Below are positions 7,973 to 15,693 of a stretch of 64,000 bases of DNA, piece by piece. Each line of letters starts with the position of its first letter. The stretch's first letter is position 1. A model generated the notes under the pieces. The model did not search any database and had not been told where the DNA came from. It worked only from the letters and a program-made list of their open reading frames with translations. Source of the stretch: Streptomyces daqingensis (GTDB lineage: Bacteria; Actinomycetota; Actinomycetes; Streptomycetales; Streptomycetaceae); assembly GCF_014645895.1 (NCBI RefSeq), contig NZ_BMMP01000015.1:124001-188000 (forward strand). Reading direction: 5' to 3'. Made by a program: the position numbers and the translations under genes.

Positions 7973-9241
7973 TCACCGGGAGAACTGATAGGAGAAGGAC
8001 CCCAGGTCGGGGTCGTTGAGCGGCGTACCGCCCCACAGCCAGTCGTAGGAGACGTCGGACTCCCCGTCGAAGCGCTTGAGCTTCGCGTCGCGTTCCCGCT
8101 GCTCGGGCCCGTCGGGGAAGTGGTAGAAGGTCTTGTTGCGCAGCGACGCCTGCTGCACCATGCCGGCGTGCTTCGCCCGCCGGTCCACGTAGCGGCGCAG
8201 CGCTCCGTGGATTCCGCTGGTGGTGACAGCGCCGAGTTCCTCGGCTAGGACGGCGGCGTCCTCCATGGCCTGGGATGCGCCTTGTGCCTGATAGGGAAGC
8301 ATGGCGTGGCAGGAATCGCCCAGAAGCGCGACGTTCCCGTCCAGCCACACAGGGTCAGGACGCCGGTAGTAGAGGGCGAAGCAGGACACGTCCTCCTTGG
8401 CTTTCGACAGCATCGCGGGGACGCGGTCGTCCCAGCCGGGGAAGGTCTCGGCCAGTTCCTCGGCGCTCGAGGGGGCGACCCACCGCTCCGCGACCTCGTC
8501 TGTGCAGGGGACACAGGCGACGACGTTCAGGTACTCGCCGCCGCGGATCATGTAGTGGACGAGGTGCCGGTCCGGGCCGTACCAGATCGTGGACTGGAAC
8601 CTGTCCACGAGCCAGCGCGTGGCCGGGTCGGCGGCGATCAGGTCGCCCGGGATGAGGGCACGGAACGCCATCTCGCCGGAGAAGCGGAGGGTGTCCTCCA
8701 GACCCATCAGGTCACGGACGCGGGAGCGGATGCCGTCCGCACCGATGAGGGCGTCCCCAGCGAACCGGGCGCCGTCCTGGGTGACGGCGACCGGCCGCAG
8801 CGGGTCGGTCCGGTCCAGCTCCACGACCTTGCTGTTGGTGCGGATCTGCACGACCGGCCCGGAACCCTCCGGGTCCGTGCAGGCGTCCATGATCACGCGA
8901 TGGAGGTCCGCACGGTGGTAGTGCCAGTACGGAGCGTTGTACTTCTCCTTGCAGAACTCGCCCAGGCTGGTCAGCCCGACGACGCTGCCGTCCTTCCACC
9001 TGCGCCGCACCTGGTCCAGCGGCTCGGTGTGGATGGCCTCCAGCTGCTTCCGCAGGCCGAGGCCGAGCAGGATACGGCTGGCGTTGGGCGCTGTCTGGAT
9101 GCCCGCCCCCACCTCGCCCAGCTCGGGCGCCTGCTCCAGGACGGTGACCCGGATGCCCCGCTGCCGCAGGGCGAGAGCGGCGGTGACACCGCCGAGACCG
9201 CCTCCGACGACGGTGACTTCGAAAGACTGGCTGGCCGCCAA
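7973..9241 (-). CDS. nicC: 6-hydroxynicotinate 3-monooxygenase-like flavoprotein
   Basis: Single-component FAD monooxygenase of 422 residues. It shows GGGLGG near 13-18, a DG motif in GADGIRSR near 168-175, and LLGDSCHAM near 307-314 for FAD ribose binding. From my memory of P. putida NicC, His211, Tyr215 and His302 correspond to His226, Tyr230 and His312 here, while His47 corresponds to Gln49. The inferred reaction is decarboxylative hydroxylation of 6-hydroxynicotinate to 2,5-dihydroxypyridine. Related salicylate and 3-hydroxybenzoate hydroxylases look similar, so the substrate rests on the neighbouring dioxygenase, hydrolases and Mo hydroxylase. The start is TTG at 9241, set by a strong GGAGGAG site just upstream. 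Confidence 0.72.
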   Translation of the reverse strand: MAASQSFEVTVVGGGLGGVTAALALRQRGIRVTVLEQAPELGEVGAGIQTAPNASRILLGLGLRKQLEAIHTEPLDQVRRRWKDGSVVGLTSLGEFCKEKYNAPYWHYHRADLHRVIMDACTDPEGSGPVVQIRTNSKVVELDRTDPLRPVAVTQDGARFAGDALIGADGIRSRVRDLMGLEDTLRFSGEMAFRALIPGDLIAADPATRWLVDRFQSTIWYGPDRHLVHYMIRGGEYLNVVACVPCTDEVAERWVAPSSAEELAETFPGWDDRVPAMLSKAKEDVSCFALYYRRPDPVWLDGNVALLGDSCHAMLPYQAQGASQAMEDAAVLAEELGAVTTSGIHGALRRYVDRRAKHAGMVQQASLRNKTFYHFPDGPEQRERDAKLKRFDGESDVSYDWLWGGTPLNDPDLGSFSYQFSR

Positions 9242-9298
9242 GGCTCCTCCAAGGGCGTGATCAGTGAACAGTCGGACCGCGGGCCTGTGGTGCCCGGA

Positions 9299-10330
9299 TC
9301 AGTCCTCGACGAGCCGGCCGTCCACGACGACGTCGGTGCCGTCGACGGAGACCGTGCAGCCGCGCATCGCGATGTCGACGTGCGCGTAGGACTCGCGGCC
9401 GAGGACGGGGTGCGGTCCGGTCGACCACAGGAAGTTCCCGGCGAACGCACGGGCGTCCATGCCCATCAGCTCGCTCTTGCCGTACAGGGCCGTGGCGAAC
9501 CAGTCGGCGCTCTTCATCAGCCCCCAGCCCATGTGGGAGAGGCTGCGGCCCCACTCGTCGTCGGCGTCCTCGAAGAAGGTCTCCAGCATCTTGGCGTCGG
9601 CTCCGCCCGAGATCTTCTCGATGTGCCCGTCGGCGACCTGCAGCGTCACGGGCGAACGGACGTACTCCTTGAAGGGCAGCAGGATGTCGCCCTCGGCCAG
9701 TACGAGCTGGCCGTCGGAGAACTCCGGCCAGCACAGCACCATCGTGCTCGGCCAGTGGTCCCAGCGGCCGGGGTCGTCGGCGAAGCCGACCTGGAACTCG
9801 GGGTGGGCGTTCTTGAGCTGCACGGTCAGGTCGGTGCCCGCACCGGACGTCACACGCATCGTCTCCGACCGCTTGAGCAGGCCGGACGCCGCCAGGACCC
9901 GCTCCTTGTCGCCCTCCTGCGGCAGGTTCCGGACGAGCACGTCGGGGGCGTCGCAGACGAAGATGATGCGGGTGCCCGTCTTGAGGATCTCCTGCTGCAC
10001 GGGGGCGTGGATGAAGCCCTCCTGGGTGAGGTCGACGACGAGGTCGGCCGACTTCAGCAGGTCCTGGGCGGCGCCGTCGTTGAGCACCGAGGTCAGGCCC
10101 GGCCCGGACCCGGTACGGGTGCTGTCCGCCGGGGCCGCGCTCCCGCCGGGCACGGTCGCGGCGATGACGTGGGCTCCCAGCGACTTCGCGGCTCCGAAGG
10201 CGGCGGCGACGTAGTCGCCGCGGCTGTCCGGCTCGGAGAGGACGACGACGTGCTCGTCCTCCTTCACCTTGCACAGCTCCAGCTCGCGCCGGAAGGCGCC
10301 GAGCAGGTCGACGGACGAGAGATCGAACAT
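9299..10330 (-). CDS. nicX: 2,5-dihydroxypyridine 5,6-dioxygenase-like protein
   Basis: Protein of 343 residues in the NicX family, which resembles M29 leucyl aminopeptidases but binds iron. The likely Fe ligands are His266 in SLSHMGWG and His317 with Asp319 in YAHVDIAMRG, close in position to the His265, His318 and Asp320 I recall for P. putida NicX. The inferred reaction is opening of the 2,5-dihydroxypyridine ring to N-formylmaleamate. The ATG at 10330 has a good GGAGGG site. It is the first gene of the operon, facing a roughly 590-bp non-coding region that should hold the main promoter. This is the most specific pathway marker in the cluster. Confidence 0.8.
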   Translation of the reverse strand: MFDLSSVDLLGAFRRELELCKVKEDEHVVVLSEPDSRGDYVAAAFGAAKSLGAHVIAATVPGGSAAPADSTRTGSGPGLTSVLNDGAAQDLLKSADLVVDLTQEGFIHAPVQQEILKTGTRIIFVCDAPDVLVRNLPQEGDKERVLAASGLLKRSETMRVTSGAGTDLTVQLKNAHPEFQVGFADDPGRWDHWPSTMVLCWPEFSDGQLVLAEGDILLPFKEYVRSPVTLQVADGHIEKISGGADAKMLETFFEDADDEWGRSLSHMGWGLMKSADWFATALYGKSELMGMDARAFAGNFLWSTGPHPVLGRESYAHVDIAMRGCTVSVDGTDVVVDGRLVED

Positions 10331-10916
10331 GGGTGTCCCTCCAAGGAGGCTTCGCTTCAGATGTGGGCCACGGACGACGACGCCCGGCTGTGGGCGTGTT
10401 CTCGTCGGTGACAGGGCGTCGCATTGGGGTCACGGGATACGCGAACAGGCCGAATACAGCCCTCCGCTTCAGCTCTGACCAGCAGAGATACGCGAGCTCT
10501 CCGGCCCGGTGAGAATTAATCCGAACACGTACGAACTCTGCTTGGCAAGGGTTAGCCCCAGATTTAACGCCGATTTTTCGCCAGCGGGCGATCGATCACC
10601 GTCGCCGCGGGCGGCCTTCACGGCCGGACAGGAGTGAGGAGACGAGGCTCAACTCGCCTCCTCACAGCGCTCGTTGACCCGGCGCCTGGCGGCGGCTGCG
10701 CCGCGGGCGACACACCCACAGGGGCGGCAGAAACCCGTCGCGGCCTCCCCGAGACGGGGAAGAGCGACGGGCAAAAAGGGCGAAAGGTGCGATATTGGTC
10801 CAGCCAGGGACGGCGCTCGACGCCTCTGACGGGAAGGGCGCTCTCTCACGGACAGCAGCCGCTCGCACCCCTCAGGGGTTCCCTGCCGCACCGCGCGACT
10901 CGACCCCCGGCGAAGC
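10331..10916 (-). promoter_or_regulatory. Upstream region of the nic-like operon
   Basis: This 586-bp stretch has no convincing gene. It is A/T-richer around 10510-10580 than its surroundings, as expected for a promoter. Reading toward nicX, TTGCCA (10543-10548) and TCGGAT (10519-10524) are 18 bp apart and resemble a vegetative -35/-10 pair; this is a weak match. Its right end holds two hairpins, at 10634-10665 and at 10910-10926 over the DUF397 stop. Confidence 0.4.
10634..10665 (-). terminator. Hairpin downstream of the WhiJ/DUF397 operon
   Basis: A 12-bp stem with one mismatch (TGAGGAGACGAG against CTCGCCTCCTCA, six-base loop) is followed by no clear T-run. It lies about 250 bp after the DUF397 stop and could end transcription before it enters the nic promoter region. 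Confidence 0.4.
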
Positions 10917-11102
10917 TCAGCTTCGCGCGGCGAACCTCAGGAACCGGTCCCATCCTTCACGGCCGACGGCGAAGTACGGACGCGCTACGTCCTTGGAATC
11001 CCTTACGTGGACGGCCTGTTCGGTGACAGCGACCTCGACGCAGTTGTCGCCCTGGGCGGTGCTGTAGCTCGACTTGAACCAATTGAGTCGAGACGTGCTC
11101 AT
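10917..11102 (-). CDS. DUF397 protein
   Basis: Small protein of 61 residues with the complete DUF397 pattern: WFKSSYS near the start, then NCVEVA, then VHVRDSKD, and a Trp near the C terminus. DUF397 proteins are abundant in Streptomyces and nearly always sit beside a WhiJ-type HTH regulator, whose action they are thought to modulate. The ATG at 11102 overlaps the regulator's TGA as ATGA, so the two are translationally coupled. The stop codon lies inside a short inverted repeat (10910-10926) that may help end the transcript. Confidence 0.88.
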   Translation of the reverse strand: MSTSRLNWFKSSYSTAQGDNCVEVAVTEQAVHVRDSKDVARPYFAVGREGWDRFLRFAARS

Positions 11103-11953
11103 AGCTCTCCTAGCATCCGCTTCAACAGGCCCAGGGAGTCGTTCGGCGAGAGGGCCTGCGAGCGCAGTCTGGCATAGCGCATCTGGATCCTGCTGACCTC
11201 TTTCGGTTCGGCGATCAGACGACCGTTCTCCTGCCCCTCGGAGTAAGCAAGCCGCTGCCCATGGGGCGTTTCCAGCACACACACGGGGCCTGCCAGGCAC
11301 GCATGGAATTCGCAGTCCGCAGGCATGATCTGAAGCGTGGTGTTTCGCAGCAAGCACAAGTCCAGCATGTGGTCGAGCAGTTCACAGGTGACATCGACTC
11401 CCCCAAGACGACGCATCAGCACGGCCTCCTCGACCACGAAGTCGAACGTAGAGTGGGGCCTGTCGCGTAGCAGCCGCTGACGGTTCATTCGCGCCGTTAC
11501 CGTCGCCTCCAACTCGCCGTCCGTCAGCGGCGGGATCTCGTTCTCGCACAGCGCCCGCACGTAACCCTCGGACTGCAACAGGCCCGGTACGAGCCTGCAT
11601 TCGTACGTGCACAGGCTCACCGCCTCCTTCTCCAGCCGCGCCCACCGCCGGAACCAGGCCGCCAGTCCGGGCTCGCCCCGCGTCAGATGCCTGGCGGCCC
11701 TCCGCAGCGCGCCCGTGTCTCCCAGCGCGTCCTCGGCTCGCTCCACGAACGCCGGGTCTGGCATGCGCCGCCCCAACTCCACGGACTCGACGGTGTGTTT
11801 GGAGAACCGGACGTGCGCCGCGAAGTCCACCCGGCTGAGCCCCGCGTGCTCTCTCAGGGCCTGGACGACCGCTCCGAACGTCCGCAGACTGTCCGACGGA
11901 TCAGGCTCCCGCTCCCCCTCGCCGGCGATGACTTCGACACCCTCGGCCGTCAT
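11099..11953 (-). CDS. WhiJ-type helix-turn-helix regulator (XRE + DUF5753)
   Basis: Regulator of 284 residues. An XRE-type HTH lies at about 26-80 (FGAVVQALREHAGLS, then FSKHTVESVELGRRMP). The rest is the DUF5753 effector domain, recognisable by WARLEKEA, LVPGLLQSEGYVRAL and DRPHSTFDFVVEEAVL. The ATG at 11953 has a GGAGGGG site. Together with the divergent ATPase-like gene and the coupled DUF397 gene it forms the three-gene set typical of whiJ and abaA loci, which influence development and antibiotic production. Its targets are unknown, but the 160-bp divergent intergenic region is the obvious first candidate. Confidence 0.85.
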   Translation of the reverse strand: MTAEGVEVIAGEGEREPDPSDSLRTFGAVVQALREHAGLSRVDFAAHVRFSKHTVESVELGRRMPDPAFVERAEDALGDTGALRRAARHLTRGEPGLAAWFRRWARLEKEAVSLCTYECRLVPGLLQSEGYVRALCENEIPPLTDGELEATVTARMNRQRLLRDRPHSTFDFVVEEAVLMRRLGGVDVTCELLDHMLDLCLLRNTTLQIMPADCEFHACLAGPVCVLETPHGQRLAYSEGQENGRLIAEPKEVSRIQMRYARLRSQALSPNDSLGLLKRMLGEL

Positions 11954-12113
11954 ACGCGCCCCTCCGTACCCCGCGTGAAAAGTTCCGCGTCCGCAACTCA
12001 CCCAGAGTGACGGGGAAGTGGGCGTACCGTCCACTCTTCGTGCCCGTACGCTGACCATCCGTACGGGACGACCTGCTGGTGAAACGCCCCTCGCAACGGC
12101 CAGTCTGGCTCCC

Positions 12114-12620
12114 ATGACGCCGAGCGCTCCCCAACTTCCCGCTACCGTACGTACGTTCACTCAGCTGCTGTCATCGACCCGGCGAGGCGCGCGCCTGGCC
12201 CGGCTGCTGACGGCGGGAGAACTGGCCGCCTGGGAGGTCGCGCCGGACGTCGCGGAGCGTGCCGAGCAGATCGTCGCCGAACTCGCGGCCAACGCCTTCT
12301 TCCACGGCCGGGTACGCGGTCGCGACTTCCGGCTCGACCTCGCTCTCGACACCTCCGCCGGCACCCTCCGCGTCGAGGTCACCGACGCCCGCGGAGACCG
12401 CTTCCCCGGCCACCGTCCGAACGCGGAGCCGGACGCCGAGTCCGGCCGCGGCATCCTTCTCGTCGCCGCCCTCGCCGACCGCTGGGGCACATCCCTGTAC
12501 GTTCCGGGCGGCAAGACGGTGTGGGCTGAGCTCGACTCGGGTCCCGCCTGCATGGACGCCTCCACCCGGCCGACCGGCGGGAGTGCGGACGGCCGACGGC
12601 CCGACTCGTCCATGGCCTGA
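12114..12620 (+). CDS. Anti-sigma-factor-like ATP-binding protein (HATPase)
   Basis: Protein of 168 residues with a GHKL ATPase fold of the RsbW/SpoIIAB type. The N box is ELAANAFFHGR near residue 62, the G1 box VTDARGDRFPG near 92, and the G2 box SGRGILLVAALADRWG near 115. Such proteins act as serine kinases or anti-sigma factors, and in Streptomyces they are standard partners of WhiJ/DUF397 pairs. It diverges from the regulator gene. I used the ATG at 12114; an in-frame GTG at 12018 would add 32 residues that do not resemble the family. The last 25 residues are Pro/Ser/Thr-rich and probably disordered. Confidence 0.8.
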   Translation: MTPSAPQLPATVRTFTQLLSSTRRGARLARLLTAGELAAWEVAPDVAERAEQIVAELAANAFFHGRVRGRDFRLDLALDTSAGTLRVEVTDARGDRFPGHRPNAEPDAESGRGILLVAALADRWGTSLYVPGGKTVWAELDSGPACMDASTRPTGGSADGRRPDSSMA

Positions 12621-12641
12621 CGGCCACTCCGGCCCGCGCCG

Positions 12642-13226
12642 TCAGTCCGCCGGAGTACCTGCGATCTGGCTGACGAGGAAGTCGAGCCGATCGTCCTGGC
12701 TGCCCGGCGGGATGCGCCCGCTGCCGGAGAGGACCGCCATGCCGTGCAGCGCGCTCCAGGTGACTTCGGCGAACAGTTCGCGCCGGTCGTCGTCCGGACT
12801 GAAGCAGTTGACGAACTCGTCGAAGGCTGCCCGCAGCGGGGGCGGCGTCTCGTCGCTCGCGAACTTCAGGTCGGTGGGCAGGACGAACATGGCCTGGTAC
12901 AGGGCGGGCCTCTCCGTCGCGAACTCCAGATAGGCGAGGCAGACGGCGCGCAGCGCGTCCCCCGGCTCCGGGGCGGCGGCCTCCCTCGCGCGGCGCAGAC
13001 GGGGGGCGAGTTCACTGAAGCCGTCGAGGGCGACGGCTCCCACGATGGCGTCCTTGCCCTTGAAGTGGCTGTACAGCACCGGCTGGCTGTACTCGACGCG
13101 TTCAGCCAGCCGCCGCGTCGTCACCGCCTCCCAGCCCTCTACCTCTGCGAGTTCACGCGCGGCCGTGACGATCAGCTGATGACGACGGGCGCGTTCACGT
13201 TCACGGCGCTCATTGATGGCGGACAT
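12642..13226 (-). CDS. TetR-family repressor
   Basis: Regulator of 194 residues. The N-terminal DNA-binding domain (about 10-56) shows the TetR pattern: IVTAARELAEVEGWEAVTTRRLAERV, written here as its position 18-43, followed by YSQPVLYSHFKGKD. The C-terminal ligand domain resembles TetR_C proteins with WSALHGMAVL near residue 160. It is divergent from a DUF4267 membrane protein. The 115-bp gap between them carries two nearly identical 15-bp palindromes, so it probably represses both genes until it binds an unknown ligand. Confidence 0.88.
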   Translation of the reverse strand: MSAINERRERERARRHQLIVTAARELAEVEGWEAVTTRRLAERVEYSQPVLYSHFKGKDAIVGAVALDGFSELAPRLRRAREAAAPEPGDALRAVCLAYLEFATERPALYQAMFVLPTDLKFASDETPPPLRAAFDEFVNCFSPDDDRRELFAEVTWSALHGMAVLSGSGRIPPGSQDDRLDFLVSQIAGTPAD

Positions 13227-13234
13227 GACGACAT

Positions 13235-13249
13235 TCTAGCGGCGCTAGA
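13235..13249. promoter_or_regulatory. TetR operator, copy 1
   Basis: TCTAGCGGCGCTAGA is a palindrome with one unpaired central base. It begins 9 bp upstream of the tetR start codon, well placed for autorepression. A second copy differing only at the central base lies 51 bp further on. Confidence 0.7.
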
Positions 13250-13285
13250 CATCCTGCCGCAGCTAGGTCTATCGTCGCTATCACT

Positions 13286-13300
13286 TCTAGCGCCGCTAGA
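13286..13300. promoter_or_regulatory. TetR operator, copy 2
   Basis: TCTAGCGCCGCTAGA matches copy 1 except at the central base. It lies 40 bp upstream of the DUF4267 start, where a bound repressor would cover that promoter. A/T-richness between the copies (13260-13285) suggests overlapping divergent promoters. Confidence 0.7.
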
Positions 13301-13340
13301 TATCGCGGGCGGGCGCTGCCACCGAGAGGGGAAGCAAGCC

Positions 13341-13718
13341 ATGCTCACCAACGTCGCTCAGGTGCTCGCCGGAATGATCGGCGCAGGCATCCTCTTCATC
13401 GGCGCGCGCGCCCTGTGGGCACCACGTGCGGCGGTGGACTTCGGCATCCCGGACACGCCGACCGACGACCGGACCTTCCGGGCCTGGCTGTCGGTCAAGG
13501 GAGTACGCGACATCGCCTCGGGACTCTTCCTCTTCATCCTGCTGGCCGGGGCGACACCCCACCTCCTCGGCTGGTTCATGCTGGCTGCCACCGTCATCCC
13601 CGCCGGCGACGCCCTGATCGTGCTGCGCAACAACGGGCCCAGGACGGCCGTTTACGGCATCCACGGGGCAACTGCCGCATCGATGCTGGTGATCAGCGTG
13701 CTCCTGCTCGTCGCGTAG
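13341..13718 (+). CDS. DUF4267 membrane protein
   Basis: Protein of 125 residues with four predicted membrane segments (about 5-25, 52-70, 74-92 and 104-124) and the DUF4267 pattern FIGARALWAPRAAVDFGIP near residue 20 and VKGVRDIASGLFLF near 53. Function is unknown; members often sit beside TetR repressors, as here. The ATG at 13341 has a GAGAGGGGAAG site. The two operator palindromes upstream imply induction by whatever the TetR protein senses. Confidence 0.8.
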   Translation: MLTNVAQVLAGMIGAGILFIGARALWAPRAAVDFGIPDTPTDDRTFRAWLSVKGVRDIASGLFLFILLAGATPHLLGWFMLAATVIPAGDALIVLRNNGPRTAVYGIHGATAASMLVISVLLLVA

Positions 13719-13737
13719 CCGTAACCGTCTGCACGGC

Positions 13738-13779
13738 CGCCGGGCAGGCCATTGCGCGCCCTGAGAGGACTGCCCGGCG
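13738..13779. terminator. Hairpin between convergent genes
   Basis: CGCCGGGCA pairs with TGCCCGGCG across a 24-base loop in the 61-bp gap between the DUF4267 gene and the convergent Clp-N-like gene. It could serve both directions. The long loop makes this only moderately convincing. Confidence 0.4.
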
Positions 13780-15000
13780 TCAGGAGACCTGAGCCGTCCC
13801 TCCCGGGACCCGGAGCTCCGGCTCCGCCCGCAGCCCGGCGACGTCCGCCCCGCACTCGGTCAGCACACGCTCGATCTCCGCAGCGGACTGCGCGTCCGTC
13901 CCTGCCTCATTCAGCAGCGCGGCCAGCAGGTGGGTCGTGCCGACCGTGGACGAGCCCTGAGCGGAGGCGGTGAGTTGTGCGACGTGCAGGAGACGCCGTT
14001 CGAAATCGGCGGCTCCGCGGACCTCCGGGGGCTCCTCCTCCGCGACCCCGGTGGTGGGAAGCAGTGCACGGGCGAGGGCATCCTGCCGTGCGCCGTACCG
14101 TCGCAGGAGTTCCGCCCCCCGGTTCGCTCCCCTCAGCTTCTCGGGCAGCTCACGCCCGGCGACGGTCAACGACCGGTCCAGCGCAAGGATGCCCAGCAGC
14201 AGATCGACGGGCTCCACCTCCGACGCCCCGCGCCGCACCGCCCCCCGTGCCGACTCCGAGCGCACCCCGCCCACGACGGCGGAGCCGAACCCGGCACCAC
14301 CGCCGAATACCCAGGCGGTGAACTTCCTTGTCAGCGGATTTCCACTCTTCCCGAACGTCCCGGCCTTGCGCAGCATCAACACCGAGGTGGGCTCCGGCAC
14401 TTCCTCGGTCCCACGCAACGCGTCGAGTGCGGTCGAGGCGGCCGAGACATCCACCTTCTCCAGCACCATGGCCTCGCGTGCACGCGTATCGGGCAGTTCG
14501 ACCAGTGCGCGCGCCACATGGCGGACGCGCACGGCGACGGTGCCCTCCTCCCGCGCGGTCTCCAGCGCCTTGCGCAGAGCGGACCGCAACGCACCCGTCA
14601 TCGGCGGGAGTTCAAGGCTCCCCTGCTGCTCCTTCTTCTTCCGGTTGATCCAGCGCAGCCTCTTGGCCTCCTCGTGCCGGACGTCCCGCCAGAGGGCGTC
14701 GATCTCTGCCTCGTCTTCCGGGCTTCCCGCTGTGCCGTCATCCGCGTCCCTGCTGACCCACACGGACGTCTCCCGACATCCGATCGAACCGCCGAGCGAT
14801 CCGGCGGCCCTTATCCCGGGAGCGATCGCGGAACCCGCGGCCGAGTCGCCCGACACGAGCGCGTTCAGCACACTTTCCGTACCGACGTCCTCGCGTTCCT
14901 GCTTGGCCACCGCACGCATCGCGTCCAGAAGAAGCATGACGACGTCCCTCTCGAACTCGGTGGGTACGCCGACGTTGCGGTCGGACTTCCGCTGATCCAT
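13780..15000 (-). CDS. Protein with Clp-N-like repeats, no ATPase domain
   Basis: Protein of 406 residues that I cannot name. Three parts resemble the double-helix repeat of Clp N-terminal domains: residues about 15-55 (FERDVVMLLLDAMRAV, then GTESVLNALV), about 150-195 (VRVRHVARALVELPD) and about 335-375 (VGTTHLLAALLNEAG). None is followed by a Walker motif, so this is not a Clp ATPase. A Lys-rich stretch, NRKKKEQQ, lies near 120, and a Gly-rich, possibly membrane-touching patch lies near 230-245. It may bind substrates or partners as an adaptor, but that is a guess. It is a single gene, divergent from an ABM-domain protein, with ATG at 15000. Confidence 0.6.
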   Translation of the reverse strand: MDQRKSDRNVGVPTEFERDVVMLLLDAMRAVAKQEREDVGTESVLNALVSGDSAAGSAIAPGIRAAGSLGGSIGCRETSVWVSRDADDGTAGSPEDEAEIDALWRDVRHEEAKRLRWINRKKKEQQGSLELPPMTGALRSALRKALETAREEGTVAVRVRHVARALVELPDTRAREAMVLEKVDVSAASTALDALRGTEEVPEPTSVLMLRKAGTFGKSGNPLTRKFTAWVFGGGAGFGSAVVGGVRSESARGAVRRGASEVEPVDLLLGILALDRSLTVAGRELPEKLRGANRGAELLRRYGARQDALARALLPTTGVAEEEPPEVRGAADFERRLLHVAQLTASAQGSSTVGTTHLLAALLNEAGTDAQSAAEIERVLTECGADVAGLRAEPELRVPGGTAQVS

Positions 15001-15248
15001 CGTCTTCTCTCCTCCGTGGTGTTACTTGCCATAGAGGACGCCGGTGAGCGCTCTCCGGCTCCACTTCGACTGAACGGCCATGCTTCCGGGGCGGGTTGGA
15101 AGGGTCTCATCCGGCCGACGACGGCCCGTGCCCCTCAACTCACCTCAGTTACGCGACCACTTGGGCTTCAGGCATCGAGGCCCCGCGAGGCGCCTGGAGT
15201 CACTGCCGATTCCCGCGGATCGCCCGTTGTCGCCTGTAATGTGAGTGC

Positions 15249-15581
15249 ATGATTGTCCGGATCTGGCGAGGGTGGACGACACCCGAGAATGCCGACGCAT
15301 ACGAGTCGATCGTCAGCACCCGTGTTCTGCCGGCCATCGCCGAACGCAAGCTCCCCGGCTATCACGGCGCCTACCTGCTTCGGCGTCCGCTCGACGGGGG
15401 CGAGGTCGAGTTCTCCACCGTCATGCTGTTCGAATCGCTCGACGCCGTACGGGAGTTCATCGGGCCGGAATACGAGGTCGCACACGTCCCGGACGAGGCA
15501 AGGGCCGTCCTGGCACGGTTCGACGAGCGGTCCGCCCACTACGACACGCTGCTGACGCCGGAGGCCACGCGCCCCGCATGA
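15249..15581 (+). CDS. ABM-like (antibiotic biosynthesis monooxygenase fold) small protein
   Basis: Protein of 110 residues with the compact ferredoxin-like fold expected of ABM proteins: MIVRIWRGWTTPENADAYE at the start, a central RRPLDGGEVEFSTVMLFES strand pair, and a final helix before DERSAHYDTLL. Such proteins can be quinone-forming monooxygenases or simple stress proteins; no catalytic residue can be assigned. It stands alone between a divergent Clp-N-like gene and a convergent MFS gene. Confidence 0.6.
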   Translation: MIVRIWRGWTTPENADAYESIVSTRVLPAIAERKLPGYHGAYLLRRPLDGGEVEFSTVMLFESLDAVREFIGPEYEVAHVPDEARAVLARFDERSAHYDTLLTPEATRPA

Positions 15582-15693
15582 GTCGCCGTGACCCTTGCCG
15601 CGGGCAGGCTGGTGCGTCGATCGGGACGTGGCAGCCGGGGGCTGAACTCGGGCCGCACCGGCAACGGTTCGGCCGACCGGCGCGGAACCGCGA

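Noticed and set aside
5466..7988. An 840-codon open frame on the plus strand
   Set aside because: It lies antisense to the FAD subunit and transporter genes, which carry clear family motifs. Its translation is Arg/Gly/Asp-rich with no domain. Long antisense frames are usual in DNA this GC-rich.
10634..11026. A 130-codon open frame over the nic upstream region
   Set aside because: It has low-complexity Arg/Pro/Gly translation, no ribosome site, and overlaps the DUF397 gene on the other strand.
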